Of a stretch of DNA of 64,000 bases, positions 26,722 to 35,781 are shown piece by piece (the first letter of the stretch is position 1; the number at the start of each line of letters is the position of its first letter). A program made the position numbers and the translations under genes. A model generated the notes under the pieces. It did not search any database, was not told the DNA's origin, and worked only from the letters and a program-made list of their open reading frames with translations. Source of the stretch: Ancylobacter dichloromethanicus (GTDB lineage: Bacteria > Pseudomonadota > Alphaproteobacteria > Rhizobiales > Xanthobacteraceae). Location: the NCBI RefSeq assembly GCF_018390645.1, contig NZ_JAHBGC010000020.1:952182-1016181 (forward strand). Reading direction: 5' to 3'.

Positions 26722-26847
26722 TCATCCGGCGACGACCTGCGCCGCCTGGAAGCCCCCGAAGAGATAGATCAGCGCGATACCGACCAGGAAGGCGGCGACG
26801 GCCCAACGGGCGACTCCCCAACAGGAGCGCTCGGGAATGGAATTCAT
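26722..26847 (-). CDS. 41-residue membrane peptide
   Basis: Short protein MNSIPERSCWGVARW followed by one hydrophobic segment (AVAAFLVGIALIYLFGGF). The ATG at 26847 has CGAGGA seven bases upstream. The longer frame to 26967 has no plausible start. No family recognised; moderate support from the ribosome binding site and clean membrane helix. Confidence 0.45.
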   Translation of the reverse strand: MNSIPERSCWGVARWAVAAFLVGIALIYLFGGFQAAQVVAG

Positions 26848-27126
26848 GATAATCCTCGGAACGACACGTTCACTTCGACGCTCGCACCGCCGACTCGACA
26901 GCGGGCCTCCGTCCGAAACATTATTTAATAAATCGTTATGACGTTCGCAACCGCGAATTCGCCACATTCAGCCCCCGCCGCCGCAGTGCAGCCCCGCTTC
27001 TTCCGCATGGTAAACGCTCTCGACAATCGTCCGGAGGCCTGTTGAAAGCGTCCATCGCCACGCCCACCATGGCCGACGCGGCGGCCAGAAGGCGGGCGCG
27101 AACCCCGCGGACATCTGAGTAACACC

Positions 27127-27810
27127 ATGCTCGGCTTCACTTATATCGACGCGCTCGCGCTTTCGGCATTCTGCTTCGCCTGGGTGGCCTATCACATCGT
27201 CATGGAGGGGCGCTGGGCCGAATCGCGGACGCTGAACCGCCGCATGGACGGCTACCGGCTGCAGTGGATGCAGCGCATGCTGGAGCGCGAAAACCGGATC
27301 GTCGACGCCCAGATCATCGCTGCATTGCAAAATGGAACGGCCTTTTTCGCCTCCACGTCGCTGCTCGCCATCGGCGCCGCACTCGCCATCCTGCAATCGA
27401 CCGAGGCGGTGATGGCGCTGTTCCGCGACCTGCCCTTCGGCGCCACCAACCGCACCAGTTGGGAGTTGAAGACGCTCGGGCTGACGCTGATCTTCGCCAA
27501 TGCCTTCTTCAAGTTCGCCTGGGCCTACCGGCTGTTCAACTATTCGACCATCCTGCTCGGCTCGACGCCGCCGCCCTCCGAGGCCGGGACGCCGCAGGCG
27601 CAGGCCCATGTGGTCAAGCTCGCCCGCATGGCCACCATCGCCGGGCGGCATTTCAACCGCGGCCAGCGCGCCTTCTTCTTCGCCATCGCCTATCTCGGCT
27701 GGTACATCAATGGCTGGGCGCTGATGGCCGCGACGCTTGCCATCTTCCTCGTCATGATCAACCGGCAGCTCGGCCGGGATGCGCACTGGGTGCTCGACAA
27801 TGCCGGATGA
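27127..27810 (+). CDS. DUF599 family membrane protein
   Basis: 227-residue integral membrane protein of family DUF599 with about four hydrophobic segments. The conserved core includes MDGYRLQWMQRMLERENRIVD and FFASTSLLAIGA. Function unknown. The 278 bp upstream contain an AT-rich stretch (TTATTTAATAAATC near 26924) suitable for a promoter. The DUF3253 gene overlaps its end by 11 bp. Confidence 0.85.
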   Translation: MLGFTYIDALALSAFCFAWVAYHIVMEGRWAESRTLNRRMDGYRLQWMQRMLERENRIVDAQIIAALQNGTAFFASTSLLAIGAALAILQSTEAVMALFRDLPFGATNRTSWELKTLGLTLIFANAFFKFAWAYRLFNYSTILLGSTPPPSEAGTPQAQAHVVKLARMATIAGRHFNRGQRAFFFAIAYLGWYINGWALMAATLAIFLVMINRQLGRDAHWVLDNAG

Positions 27811-28078
27811 TTCCGCTCCCCGCCCTTCCGAAGAAGCCGTCGAAGAGGCGATTCTCACGGTCGCCAGCCTTCCCGGCGCGGCGAAGACGGTAACGCCCGA
27901 GGACGTGGCACGCAGCGTCGCCGCCGGGCCGGACTGGCAAAGCCTGCTGCCGTCGGTGCGGCGCGGCGCGCTGCGCCTCGCACAGGCCGGCCGCCTCGTC
28001 CTCTACCGCAAGGGCAAGCCGGTCGATCCTTCCGACCTGCGCGGCGTCTACCGGCTCGGGTTGCCGCCGGAGGGGTGA
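27800..28078 (+). CDS. DUF3253 family protein
   Basis: 92-residue protein of family DUF3253, a small winged-helix-like domain: EEAILTVASLPGAAKTVTPEDVAR and RGALRLAQAGRLVLYRKGKPVDP, ending with a LRGVYRLG strand. It is translationally coupled to DUF599 (11-bp overlap), and its 3' end overlaps the convergent ydcF-like gene by 31 bp. Function unknown. Confidence 0.82.
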   Translation: MPDDSAPRPSEEAVEEAILTVASLPGAAKTVTPEDVARSVAAGPDWQSLLPSVRRGALRLAQAGRLVLYRKGKPVDPSDLRGVYRLGLPPEG

Positions 28079-28875
28079 TCGGCCTGCGGTCCGGGCAGCG
28101 GGGTGTCGATGCGGCCGGTCAGGTAATAGACGGCGAGCCCGATCCACTCGTGCACGGCGAGATCGAAGAACACCAGACCGCTCGCCGCCGACCGGAACGG
28201 CCGGAAAAAGTCGCGATCGCCGGCGGTGCGGAAGTCGACGGGATAGGGGGTGACGGGAAATCCGGCCGCCCGAAAGCAACCCATCGCCCGCGGCATGTGA
28301 AAGGCCGAAGTGACGAGCAGCCACTTTTCGCCAGGGCGCGGCCGGACCAGCTCCTTCGCCAGTTGCGCGTTCTCGGCAGTGTTGCGCGCGAGGCGTTCAA
28401 ACGTGACGCGCCCGTCCGGCAGGCCAATCTGCGGCAGGGCCATGCGCACCACGTCGGCCTCCTGCAACGGCCCACTGCGGAGGTTGCCTCCGCCGCCGGT
28501 AAAGACGACCCGCGCCTGCGGATAGCGGCGGGCAAGCTCGCCCATCGCCAGAATGCGCTCCGCCGCCTCATGGAAGGAGGGCTGCCCGCGCACTGCGGTT
28601 ATTCGGGCAAGTTCGGTTCCGCCGAGAACGATGATTCCGTCGACCCGGCCTCCGTCCTCCACATAGGCCGGGAAGCGCTGTTCCAGCGGGATGAGCAGCA
28701 TGCGGCCGAAGGGTCCGAACCCGGCCAGCAGCAGGCCGACCACGCCGAGCGCGGCCAGCCCCATGCCGAACCGGCGCCACCGAAGCCCCAGCAGCAGGCC
28801 GGCCGCCGCCAGAAGGATGAGAAAGGTCGACGGCGCGGCGATCAGCCAGACGAGTTTGGAAAGAGAGAAGAACAC
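28048..28875 (-). CDS. YdcF/ElyC family (DUF218) envelope protein
   Basis: 275-residue protein with two N-terminal membrane helices (about 5-30 and 35-60) and a periplasmic or cytoplasmic DUF218 domain: VDGIIVLGGTE, ARVVFTGGGGN and LLVTSAFHMPRAMGCF. E. coli ElyC of this family affects peptidoglycan assembly and lipid carrier metabolism. It is 62 bp downstream of mgtE on the same strand. Confidence 0.86.
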   Translation of the reverse strand: MFFSLSKLVWLIAAPSTFLILLAAAGLLLGLRWRRFGMGLAALGVVGLLLAGFGPFGRMLLIPLEQRFPAYVEDGGRVDGIIVLGGTELARITAVRGQPSFHEAAERILAMGELARRYPQARVVFTGGGGNLRSGPLQEADVVRMALPQIGLPDGRVTFERLARNTAENAQLAKELVRPRPGEKWLLVTSAFHMPRAMGCFRAAGFPVTPYPVDFRTAGDRDFFRPFRSAASGLVFFDLAVHEWIGLAVYYLTGRIDTPLPGPQADHPSGGNPSR

Positions 28876-28937
28876 GCGGCGCTCCCGTCAGATCGCCCGG
28901 CTCGGCGAATTGCGGCGGAGCGTTTCGGCCGCCGCGA

Positions 28938-30332
28938 TCAGAACCATAGCGACGCGATGCCGAGAAAGGCGAAAAAGCCCACCACGTCGGTAATCGTTGT
29001 AACAAATGGGCCCGAGGCGACTGCCGGATCGACCTTCAGACGGTCCAGCGCCAGCGGAATCAGGATACCGCCGAGCGCCGCGGCGGCCAGGTTGATGATC
29101 ATGGCCAGCGCGATGACATAGCCGAGATCGGCCACACCGAAACGGGCGAACACCACGGCCGCCATGATCACCGCGAAGACGACGCCGTTGAACAGCCCGA
29201 CCAGCAGTTCGCGGGCGATGACCCGCCGGGCATTGCTCGGCCGCAATTCGCGGGTCGCCAGTGCGCGCACCGCCACGGTCATGGTCTGTGTGCCGGCATT
29301 GCCGCCCTGGCTGGCGACGATCGGCATCAGCACGGCAAGCGCCACCATGCGCTGCAACTCGTCCTCGAACATCGAGATGACGAAGGAGGCGATGTTGGCG
29401 GCGATGAGGTTGAGCAGCAGCCAGGAGAAGCGGCTGCGGGCGATATACCAGAAGCTGTCCGAGAGCTCCTCGTCGCCGGCCACGCCGCCCAGCGCCTTCA
29501 GGTCCTCGTCGGCCTCCTCCTGGATCACATCGACGATGTCGTCGACGGTTAGCACGCCGACGAGGCGGCCGGCCGTGTCCACCACCGGGGCGGAAATGAG
29601 GTTGTAGCGCTCGAAGACGCGGGCCACGTCCTCCTGGTCGTCGGTGGCGTTGACGACATGGCGGTCCGGCGTGACCACGTCGCCGAGCTTGGTGCCCCGC
29701 TTGGTGCGCAGCAGCCGGTCGAGCGGCACCGATCCGTTCAGCCGATAGGTGGCATCGACGACGAATACCTCGAAGAAGGTTTCGGGGAGCCCTTCGGTCT
29801 CGCCGATATAGTCGAGCACCTGGCCCACCGTCCAGAAGGGCGGCAGGGCAATGAACTCGGTCTGCATGCGCCGGCCGGCGCTCTCCTCGGGATAGTCGAG
29901 GCTGCGCTGCAGCGCCGCCCGCTCCGGGATCGACAGGTTGGAGAGAATCTCCTGCTTGTCGGCGTCGTCGAGGTCTTCGAGAATATAGACCGCGTCGTCC
30001 GAATCGAGTTCGCGCATGCCGTCGACGACAGTCTGCGTCGGCAGCGCCTCAAGAATCTGCACGCGCACCGTCTCGTCGAGCTCGGTGAGTGCGGTGAAGT
30101 CGAAATCGCCGCCCAGCAGTTCGATGAGCTGCGGCCGGTCAGGCGCCGGCAGGGCCTCCAGCAGCCGCGCGACATCGGTCTCGTGCAGGTCGCTGACGAT
30201 GGCGCGCAGGGCCGCGACGTCGCGGGTCTCTATCGCCCCGACGACCGCCTCGACGAAGCCGGGGGTCTCGCTCGGGTCGTTGTCATGCTCCGGCCCGCGC
30301 GGCGGGGCGGCGAGATCGGTCTCTTCGCGCAT
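28938..30332 (-). CDS. mgtE: Magnesium transporter MgtE
   Basis: 464-residue Mg2+ channel. An N domain of superhelical repeats (about 30-135, DLHETDVARLLEALP), two CBS domains (about 145-270), a plug helix and five C-terminal membrane helices with the selectivity segment MPIVASQGGNAGTQT are all present. CBS domains act as a Mg2+ sensor that closes the pore. I see no Mg riboswitch upstream. Confidence 0.95.
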   Translation of the reverse strand: MREETDLAAPPRGPEHDNDPSETPGFVEAVVGAIETRDVAALRAIVSDLHETDVARLLEALPAPDRPQLIELLGGDFDFTALTELDETVRVQILEALPTQTVVDGMRELDSDDAVYILEDLDDADKQEILSNLSIPERAALQRSLDYPEESAGRRMQTEFIALPPFWTVGQVLDYIGETEGLPETFFEVFVVDATYRLNGSVPLDRLLRTKRGTKLGDVVTPDRHVVNATDDQEDVARVFERYNLISAPVVDTAGRLVGVLTVDDIVDVIQEEADEDLKALGGVAGDEELSDSFWYIARSRFSWLLLNLIAANIASFVISMFEDELQRMVALAVLMPIVASQGGNAGTQTMTVAVRALATRELRPSNARRVIARELLVGLFNGVVFAVIMAAVVFARFGVADLGYVIALAMIINLAAAALGGILIPLALDRLKVDPAVASGPFVTTITDVVGFFAFLGIASLWF

Positions 30333-30497
30333 GCCCTACTCCGGCACGGGGTCACGGGGGAAAACGGGGAGCCGCCGTTCGCGGCAACGACACCCCGTTC
30401 ATAAACGAGCTGGTGTTAATGAAGAGTCGGTCATGGGACAATTCCCCAAGCCGCCTGTGGTTTCACGCTACCGAGGATTTGTTGCAGGAGATTCGAC

Positions 30498-30791
30498 ATG
30501 AGCCATGTCACGGCAACCCGTCTCTTCATTCGCGGGCGGGTGCAGGGCGTCGGCTACCGCGCCTGGCTGGCCCGCGAGGCCGAGCGGCGCGGCCTGCGGG
30601 GCTGGGTGCGCAACCGGCGCGAGGGCAGCGTGGAAGCGCTTGTCTTCGCCCCGGCGCCGGCGCTGGAGGATTTCGTCGCGACCTGTCGAAACGGTCCGCC
30701 AGCGGCGAATGTCTCCGAGGTCGCGTTGCACGAAGAAACCGCGCCGGCCGCGGAAGCGCTCGGCGACTTCGCCATCCGACCGAGCGCCTAG
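30498..30791 (+). CDS. acyP: Acylphosphatase
   Basis: 97-residue acylphosphatase hydrolysing carboxyl-phosphate bonds. Catalytic Arg is R21 in GRVQGVGYR, catalytic Asn is N39 in [14 protein letters not shown]. The stop overlaps the stop region of the convergent lipB by 4 bp. The gene stands alone on the plus strand. Confidence 0.93.
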   Translation: MSHVTATRLFIRGRVQGVGYRAWLAREAERRGLRGWVRNRREGSVEALVFAPAPALEDFVATCRNGPPAANVSEVALHEETAPAAEALGDFAIRPSA

Positions 30792-31543
30792 CCGGAGGCC
30801 GGATCGAGCACCGTCGGCCCGAACACGGACTCGAAGGCGCGGCGCAAGGCGAGGTCGGCGTCCTCCATCATCACCGGCAGGCCGAGATCGACCAGACTGG
30901 TGACGCCGTGCTCGCGCACGCCGCAGGGCACGATGCCGTCGAAATGGGAGAGGTCCGGCTCCACATTGAGCGACACGCCGTGCAGCGTCACCCAACGCCG
31001 TACCCGGATGCCGATGGCGGCGATCTTGTCCTCGCCCGTCCCCGCCTTTTCCGGACGGCGCACCCAGACGCCGACGCGGTCCTCGCGCCGCTCGCCGCGC
31101 ACATTGAATGAATCGAGTGCCTGGATCAGCCATTCCTCCAGCGCGGCGACGAAGCGGCGCACATCCGGCTCGCGCCGCTTGAGGTCGAGCATCACATAGG
31201 CCACGCGCTGGCCGGGGCCGTGATAGGTAAACTGCCCTCCCCGCCCGGTCTGGAAGATCGGAAAGCGCTCCGGGTCCACGAGGTCGCCCGCATGTGCGCT
31301 GGTGCCGGCGGTGTAGAGCGGGGGGTGCTCCAGCAGCCAGACCAGTTCATCCGCCCGCCCGGTGGCGATGTCCTCGGCACGTCGATCCATCTCGGCCAGC
31401 GCCTCGGGATAAGGAACGGGCAGTGCTGACGTCCGCCAGCGCACCGGTGCGCTGCCGGTCTTCGGCAGAAGCAACGGACGCAACGCGTCGCGGGCGACGG
31501 CTCCGGCGTGTGCTTGTGATGGTGATGGCGCGGTCTCTTCCAT
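30788..31543 (-). CDS. lipB: Octanoyltransferase (lipoate biosynthesis)
   Basis: 251-residue LipB, transferring octanoyl groups from acyl carrier protein to lipoyl domains. The motif [12 protein letters not shown] is at 101-112, the catalytic Lys173 in [10 protein letters not shown] and the nucleophile Cys207 in [14 protein letters not shown]. An N-terminal extension of about 30 residues precedes the conserved core, so an internal start is possible. lipA is not nearby. Confidence 0.95.
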   Translation of the reverse strand: MEETAPSPSQAHAGAVARDALRPLLLPKTGSAPVRWRTSALPVPYPEALAEMDRRAEDIATGRADELVWLLEHPPLYTAGTSAHAGDLVDPERFPIFQTGRGGQFTYHGPGQRVAYVMLDLKRREPDVRRFVAALEEWLIQALDSFNVRGERREDRVGVWVRRPEKAGTGEDKIAAIGIRVRRWVTLHGVSLNVEPDLSHFDGIVPCGVREHGVTSLVDLGLPVMMEDADLALRRAFESVFGPTVLDPASG

Positions 31544-31716
31544 CCCCGATACATAGTCGCTGGCCCCGCTCCTGTCGCCTCCTCCGCCATGCCGCGTGAG
31601 CGGAGCTGTCCACAGGCCCGCGCCAGCCGACGCGGCTCTTGTGGACCCCTACTCCATCTGCTAGACGATGCCCCGCTCGCGCCGGCCGCTGACAAAGCAG
31701 CCCAAGCGCCGGCGAT

Positions 31717-31801
31717 GCGGTCGTGGCGGAATTGGTAGACGCGCTGCCTTGAGGTGGCAGTGGGTAACACCGTGGAGGTTCGAGTCCTCTCGACCGCACC
31801 A
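31717..31801 (+). tRNA. tRNA-Leu (anticodon GAG)
   Basis: 85-nt class II tRNA: acceptor GCGGTCG (31717-31723) pairs with CGACCGC (31791-31797), discriminator A and encoded CCA end. The D-arm region is GGAATTGGTAGAC, the anticodon loop CTTGAGGT gives GAG (Leu), the variable arm TGGGTAACACCGT, and the T-loop GGTTCGAGTCC. A run of T follows the CCA and probably ends transcription. Confidence 0.97.
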
Positions 31802-32136
31802 TTTTTCTGAATGCGCGTTGTTGTGTTTGGACTAGTTTTTTAAGCCCGCACCGGGACACGGGCTGCGGGAACGGGTGGTCCGGCATATTTCGCAAATCGG
31901 TTCATCGCACCGGTTGCCATTGGCGTCCCGGGTGGTGAGAGATGCCGTAGCCTCCTCCGTCCATCCCAAAATGGCCTTCGATTGTGCCTCGGTCGCGCCG
32001 GCATTGGCCGCGCGTGTCGCCGTGATCTTTCGAACGCCATGCGCTGGCTTGCGCCCGCCGGCGGCGCGGGCCCGGGCTCAGGGCCGGTCAATTCACAATT
32101 GCGCCGTGATTCACCGTCTCCGGGAAGGAGGCCGTG
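31802..32136. other. Gene-free stretch between tRNA-Leu and the IS remnant
   Basis: 335 bp without a supportable gene. A short inverted repeat (AGCCCG...CGGGCT near 31842) has no T-run on a useful side. The right part (about 32080-32136) is probably the left end of the insertion sequence whose transposase fragment follows, but I could not define its terminal repeat. No integrase fragment and no second copy of the tRNA 3' end were seen. Confidence 0.5.
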
Positions 32137-32286
32137 ATGGGTGATTTGTTCTCGCTGAGCGAGCGCCAGACGGCGCGGACGGCGCCCGACTTCCCGCTGC
32201 CGCGCGGAGTTCCGCGGGTGGATGACCGGCCCGCGCAGCACGGCCCAGTCCTCAGCTTCACCGGCCGCGCAAGCCGAGGCTGGTGA
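32137..32286 (+). pseudogene. Remnant of an IS5-family transposase (N terminus)
   Basis: ATG with an ideal GGAAGGAGG site opens a 49-codon frame whose first 31 residues (MGDLFSLSERQTART, then FPLPRGVPRVDDR) match the N terminus I know from IS5-type transposases (MSDLFWLSEAQMARIEPFFP, VPRVDDRRV). After DDR the similarity is lost and a TGA follows, so the gene is deleted or frameshifted. Fragments further right (to about 32390) may be decayed transposase, for example a CCGAAGGCGG stretch like AAEGGK coding sequence, but this is weak. Evidence of past transposition beside a tRNA. Confidence 0.75.
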
Positions 32287-32393
32287 AGATGCCGAACGGG
32301 CCGGCGAGGCTCGGCCGAAGGCGGGTAACTACCAGCGCGGCCATGCCGGCCGGCAGCACTCTTGAGCAGGCAACAAGCGCGATCGCTTCCCGC

Positions 32394-33173
32394 TCAAGCC
32401 TCGCTACGTATCTGGCGGCGCACCTCATCCGCCAGCGGATGCAGCCGGTCCGGGGTCACCGCGCCGACGAGGCTGTAGCCGAGGCCGTGATCGGCCCAGG
32501 CGAAACTATTAAGTGCGCCTTCGGCGTGAAGCGACATCGGCAGGGCCGGCTCGGCCTTCATCGGGCGCGCCAGCATCACGAGGCGCGTTCCGCGATCGTC
32601 GTCATACATGAACAGAGCGGCGGGACCGTGCTCGGTCGGCACCACCCGCCCGCCCATAAGGCGATAGCCCGCCGCCGTCAGGTCCGGAATACCGACCGGC
32701 CGCCCGACGCGCTTGGTGGTCCAGGCAGCGAGCACGTCGCGATCGGTCGCGCGGATCTCGACCGGGCGCACCTGATCGGGCACATAGGTCGCATAGCTCG
32801 CCGCCGCCTCGCGGGCGAGCGCCTGGACACCTTCAGACGTCGGGGAATCCATGCCGCGCAGCGACCAGCCGCCGGCGACTCCCACCGACAACAGCAGCAC
32901 CGCCGCCGCGGCCATCGCCCAGCGCGGCGCCTGCCGGGGCAGACGGCGTTCCGCGATCATGCGCGACAGGTCGAGTTCCGTCGGCACCGGCTCATCGATC
33001 ACCGGCGCGAAGGCGTCACGCAGCATGTCGCGATGCTCGCCATAGACGGCGATGCGGCGGGCAACGTGCGGATGTGCGTCGAGATAGGCGCTCACCTCGA
33101 CGTGGCGGTTGGGATCGAGCGTGCCGTCCACGAAACCGTTCAGGTCGTCTTCGGTGATCGGAAGAGGCATCAT
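32394..33173 (-). CDS. Anti-sigma factor, membrane-anchored
   Basis: 259-residue protein with a cytoplasmic N-terminal anti-sigma domain (ITEDDLNGFVDGTLD, a helix pattern typical of ECF partners but without the HxxxCxxC zinc motif), one membrane helix at about 86-104, and a periplasmic domain. It overlaps the sigma gene by ATGA (33170-33173), so it is translated coupled to it. It presumably holds the sigma factor until a periplasmic signal arrives. Confidence 0.88.
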   Translation of the reverse strand: MMPLPITEDDLNGFVDGTLDPNRHVEVSAYLDAHPHVARRIAVYGEHRDMLRDAFAPVIDEPVPTELDLSRMIAERRLPRQAPRWAMAAAAVLLLSVGVAGGWSLRGMDSPTSEGVQALAREAAASYATYVPDQVRPVEIRATDRDVLAAWTTKRVGRPVGIPDLTAAGYRLMGGRVVPTEHGPAALFMYDDDRGTRLVMLARPMKAEPALPMSLHAEGALNSFAWADHGLGYSLVGAVTPDRLHPLADEVRRQIRSEA

Positions 33174-33700
33174 TTCACGCTCCGGAGATGGGGCGACTGG
33201 CGGGCCGTCCGCGGTTCGGCGGCCATCAGCTTCGCAAGTCGTTCGCGGGCACGCGACAGGCGCGACATGACCGTGCCGATCGGCACGCCCAGCACCTGCG
33301 CCGCATCGGCATAGGAAAGTTCCTCGACCGTGACCAGCAGAAGCACGGTCCGCTGCTCATCCGGCAACTGCGCCAGCGCGTTGACGAGGTCTCGATGGCG
33401 CAGCCCGTCCTCCTGCCGCGCGGCGGAGGCAAAATTCGCGGCATCGGCGTCGTCGAGCGCGATATGGATGGGGCGCTGCGAAGCCCGGCGCAGCCGTGTC
33501 ATGGCGAGATTGTGCAGGATGGTGAACATCCAGGCCCGTGAGTCGTCACCCTGCCGCCGCTGGTGCCAGCGGCTAATGGCACGCTCCAGACAATCCTGCA
33601 CCAGATCGTCCGCCGCCGCCCGCTCGCGCATCAGCGCGCGCGCATAACGCCGCAATGCCGGTATCTGCGGCTCGATAAGGCGCACCATCTCGTAATTCAC
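33170..33700 (-). CDS. ECF-type RNA polymerase sigma factor
   Basis: 176-residue group 4 sigma factor. Region 2 shows RRYARALMRERAAADDLVQD and region 4 LSYADAAQVLGVPIGTVMSRLSRARERL. The GTG start at 33700 is preceded by AAGGAGACACC; the ATG at 33736 lacks such a site. It lies in an operon with the beta-propeller and DUF305 genes upstream and the anti-sigma gene downstream, which suggests these secreted proteins are part of the regulon or sensing unit. Confidence 0.92.
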   Translation of the reverse strand: MNYEMVRLIEPQIPALRRYARALMRERAAADDLVQDCLERAISRWHQRRQGDDSRAWMFTILHNLAMTRLRRASQRPIHIALDDADAANFASAARQEDGLRHRDLVNALAQLPDEQRTVLLLVTVEELSYADAAQVLGVPIGTVMSRLSRARERLAKLMAAEPRTARQSPHLRSVK

Positions 33701-33767
33701 GGTGTCTCCTTTCGAGGAGAGGCGAGCCTCCCCCATGAGCTACTCTCCTGGCGGGGGCGATGGGCCA

Positions 33768-35225
33768 TCAATCCAGCATCTGGCGCTGCACCACGGCGCC
33801 ATGCTGCGTCGCGGTACCCTCGGCGATGACGAGATAGCGGCGCTGGGCCCTGGCCCCGTTCCGCACGATCTGGCGGATCGGACCCGTGGCGTTGACGATG
33901 GCCGATCCGGCCGGATTGGTCATGAAGGCGGAGAGAGGCTCCAGCGTGCCCTTGCCGTCCGGCTCACTGGCCAGCGCCAGCACATAGGGCGTCTTCGGCT
34001 GGAGACCCGTCACCGAGGCCTGAAGGATCTGGATCAGACCCTGGTCGAACAGCGAAACGCTGGTCGAGGCCGTGTCCGTGGCCTTCCCATCCCTAGACAG
34101 GCTGAGATGGATCGCCTCTCCGGCGAGGCCGAGCGGCTGGAGGTTCTGCGTACCGTCACCCTCCGGCACCGCGCCCGGCACATAGTTGACCGCCTGCGGC
34201 GCCTGGCCGACGGGAATGGTGGCAATCACCTTGTTGGTCAGCGTGTCGATCGCCGCCAGCGCATCGGCGTTCTCCAGCCCGACATAGACCCGCGAACCGT
34301 CGCCCGAGGGCCAGAGGCCGTGCGGCAGCTTGCCGACCGGGATGGTCGCCACCTGCGAGAAGTCGTCGGTGCGGAACACCTTGACCTCGTTGAGCCCGCC
34401 GATCGTCACATAGGCGAAGGTGCCGTTGGCGTTGTGGGCGAAGTTGACGTGGTTGGTGAGGGGGCCGGTGTCGATCATTTTGATCACGTCGAAGGGCGGC
34501 CGGGCGTCGAACACCTGCACCTTGCCGATGTCCTTCAGCGTAAGCCAGACCTGCTTGCCGTCCGGCGTCGCGGCGATGTTCGGGCAGAACGGGCTCGCCT
34601 GCTTCACATGGCCGACGATCTTGTGGTCGGCAACCGAAATCACCACGGTTTCCGGCATGAAGGACGAACAGACGTAACCGTATTCGCCGTCGGGCGAGAA
34701 GATCTGCATGCCCGGGCCGTTCGGCACCTTGATGCGGGTCTTTTCCTCATAGGTCGCCGCGTCCAGCACGGCGACATAGTCCTCGCCGCGCACCGTCACC
34801 CAGACCTCCTTGCCATCCGGCGTGAAGAACGCCTCGTGCGGCGAGCGGCCGACATAGGTGGTGTGCTTCACCGCGTTGGTCGCGGTGTCGATGAAAGTCA
34901 CCGCGTTCGAGCCGATCGACACCACGGCGAGGGTCTTGGCGTCGGGCGAGAAGCCCATGCCGTGCACCAGCACCTGCCCCTTGTAGAGCGGGCTGAAATT
35001 GGCCGGCTGCGGCTCGCCCAGCCGGATGACGCCGACCAGCCTGTTGGCGGCGGGATCGGTGACGGAAACAGTGTTGGAAAACTGCTCGGCGGCATAGACC
35101 CGATCGCGGCTGCTCAGCGCGATGTCAGGGGCGGAGGCGGCGAACGGCGCCTGCCCGGCAAAGGCGGGCGCCGCGCAGGCGACCAGGCCGCCGGCGAGCA
35201 GGCCGGCCAGAAAGGGGCTTTTCAT
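33768..35225 (-). CDS. Secreted YVTN-type beta-propeller protein
   Basis: 485-residue exported protein: signal peptide (MKSPFLAGLLAGGLVACAAPAFA) followed by about seven blades with the pattern P-D-G-K-x-V-W-V-T (for example TPDGKEVWVTVRGED, TPDGKQVWLTLKDIG, SGDGSRVYVGLENAD). Such YncE-like propellers bind other molecules or metal cofactors; no enzyme motif is visible. The C-terminal about 110 residues are a separate domain. The DUF305 gene is 10 bp upstream. Confidence 0.88.
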   Translation of the reverse strand: MKSPFLAGLLAGGLVACAAPAFAGQAPFAASAPDIALSSRDRVYAAEQFSNTVSVTDPAANRLVGVIRLGEPQPANFSPLYKGQVLVHGMGFSPDAKTLAVVSIGSNAVTFIDTATNAVKHTTYVGRSPHEAFFTPDGKEVWVTVRGEDYVAVLDAATYEEKTRIKVPNGPGMQIFSPDGEYGYVCSSFMPETVVISVADHKIVGHVKQASPFCPNIAATPDGKQVWLTLKDIGKVQVFDARPPFDVIKMIDTGPLTNHVNFAHNANGTFAYVTIGGLNEVKVFRTDDFSQVATIPVGKLPHGLWPSGDGSRVYVGLENADALAAIDTLTNKVIATIPVGQAPQAVNYVPGAVPEGDGTQNLQPLGLAGEAIHLSLSRDGKATDTASTSVSLFDQGLIQILQASVTGLQPKTPYVLALASEPDGKGTLEPLSAFMTNPAGSAIVNATGPIRQIVRNGARAQRRYLVIAEGTATQHGAVVQRQMLD

Positions 35226-35235
35226 CGGTCGGCTC

Positions 35236-35730
35236 CTACTTGGTCGGCATCGACATGCCCGGCACCGTGCTGGTGCCGGCGGACATCGTGCCGTGGGACA
35301 TGGCGGAATGGTCGTGGACAGCGCCGGCGTCGGGCTGGGTCGGCGCCGGCACGGAAGGCGGCAGGGGCTGGCCGAGGGCGAGCCGCATCGCCGCGATCTC
35401 CTGCTGCTGCTCGATGACGATCTCCTGTGCGAGGCGGCGCAACTGCGGGTTCTGGCCGTAGCGCAGATAGGCCACCGCCATGTCGATCGCGCCCTGATGG
35501 TGCGGGATCATCATCGCCGTGAAGTCGGCGTCGATATCGCCCGTAGGCTTCACCTCCATGTCCGCCATCATCCTGTCCATGGCGGCGGCATTCTCGGTGA
35601 GGAACGAAGCGTTGTCGCTGGTCGTGGAAGCGCTACCGGCTCCATGGTCGTGGTCGCCGGCCTCGGCCGCGCTCCCGGCGAGGCAGAGCGCGAGAAGCAC
35701 GCTGACACAAGACAGATGTCGTTGTCGCAT
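35236..35730 (-). CDS. DUF305 protein, secreted, His/Met-rich ends
   Basis: 164-residue exported protein. Signal peptide (MRQRHLSCVSVLLALCLAGSAAEA) followed by a His-rich start (GDHDHG). The DUF305 core has FTAMMIPHHQGAIDMA (HH at 77-78), a ferritin-like helical family often linked to copper. The tail is rich in His and Met (VHDHSAMSHGTM, PGMSMPTK), again suggesting metal binding. First gene of the four-gene sigma operon. Confidence 0.88.
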   Translation of the reverse strand: MRQRHLSCVSVLLALCLAGSAAEAGDHDHGAGSASTTSDNASFLTENAAAMDRMMADMEVKPTGDIDADFTAMMIPHHQGAIDMAVAYLRYGQNPQLRRLAQEIVIEQQQEIAAMRLALGQPLPPSVPAPTQPDAGAVHDHSAMSHGTMSAGTSTVPGMSMPTK

Positions 35731-35781
35731 GGGCTCTCTCCTTCGGGCGCATCCGGCGCCTTCGAGAGGTTCGACTCGGAA

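Noticed and set aside
31347..31895. Minus-strand frame covering the tRNA-Leu, with a peptide like VRSRGLEPPR
   Set aside because: This is the familiar artefact of translating the complement of a tRNA-Leu gene; it is often mis-annotated as a hypothetical protein.
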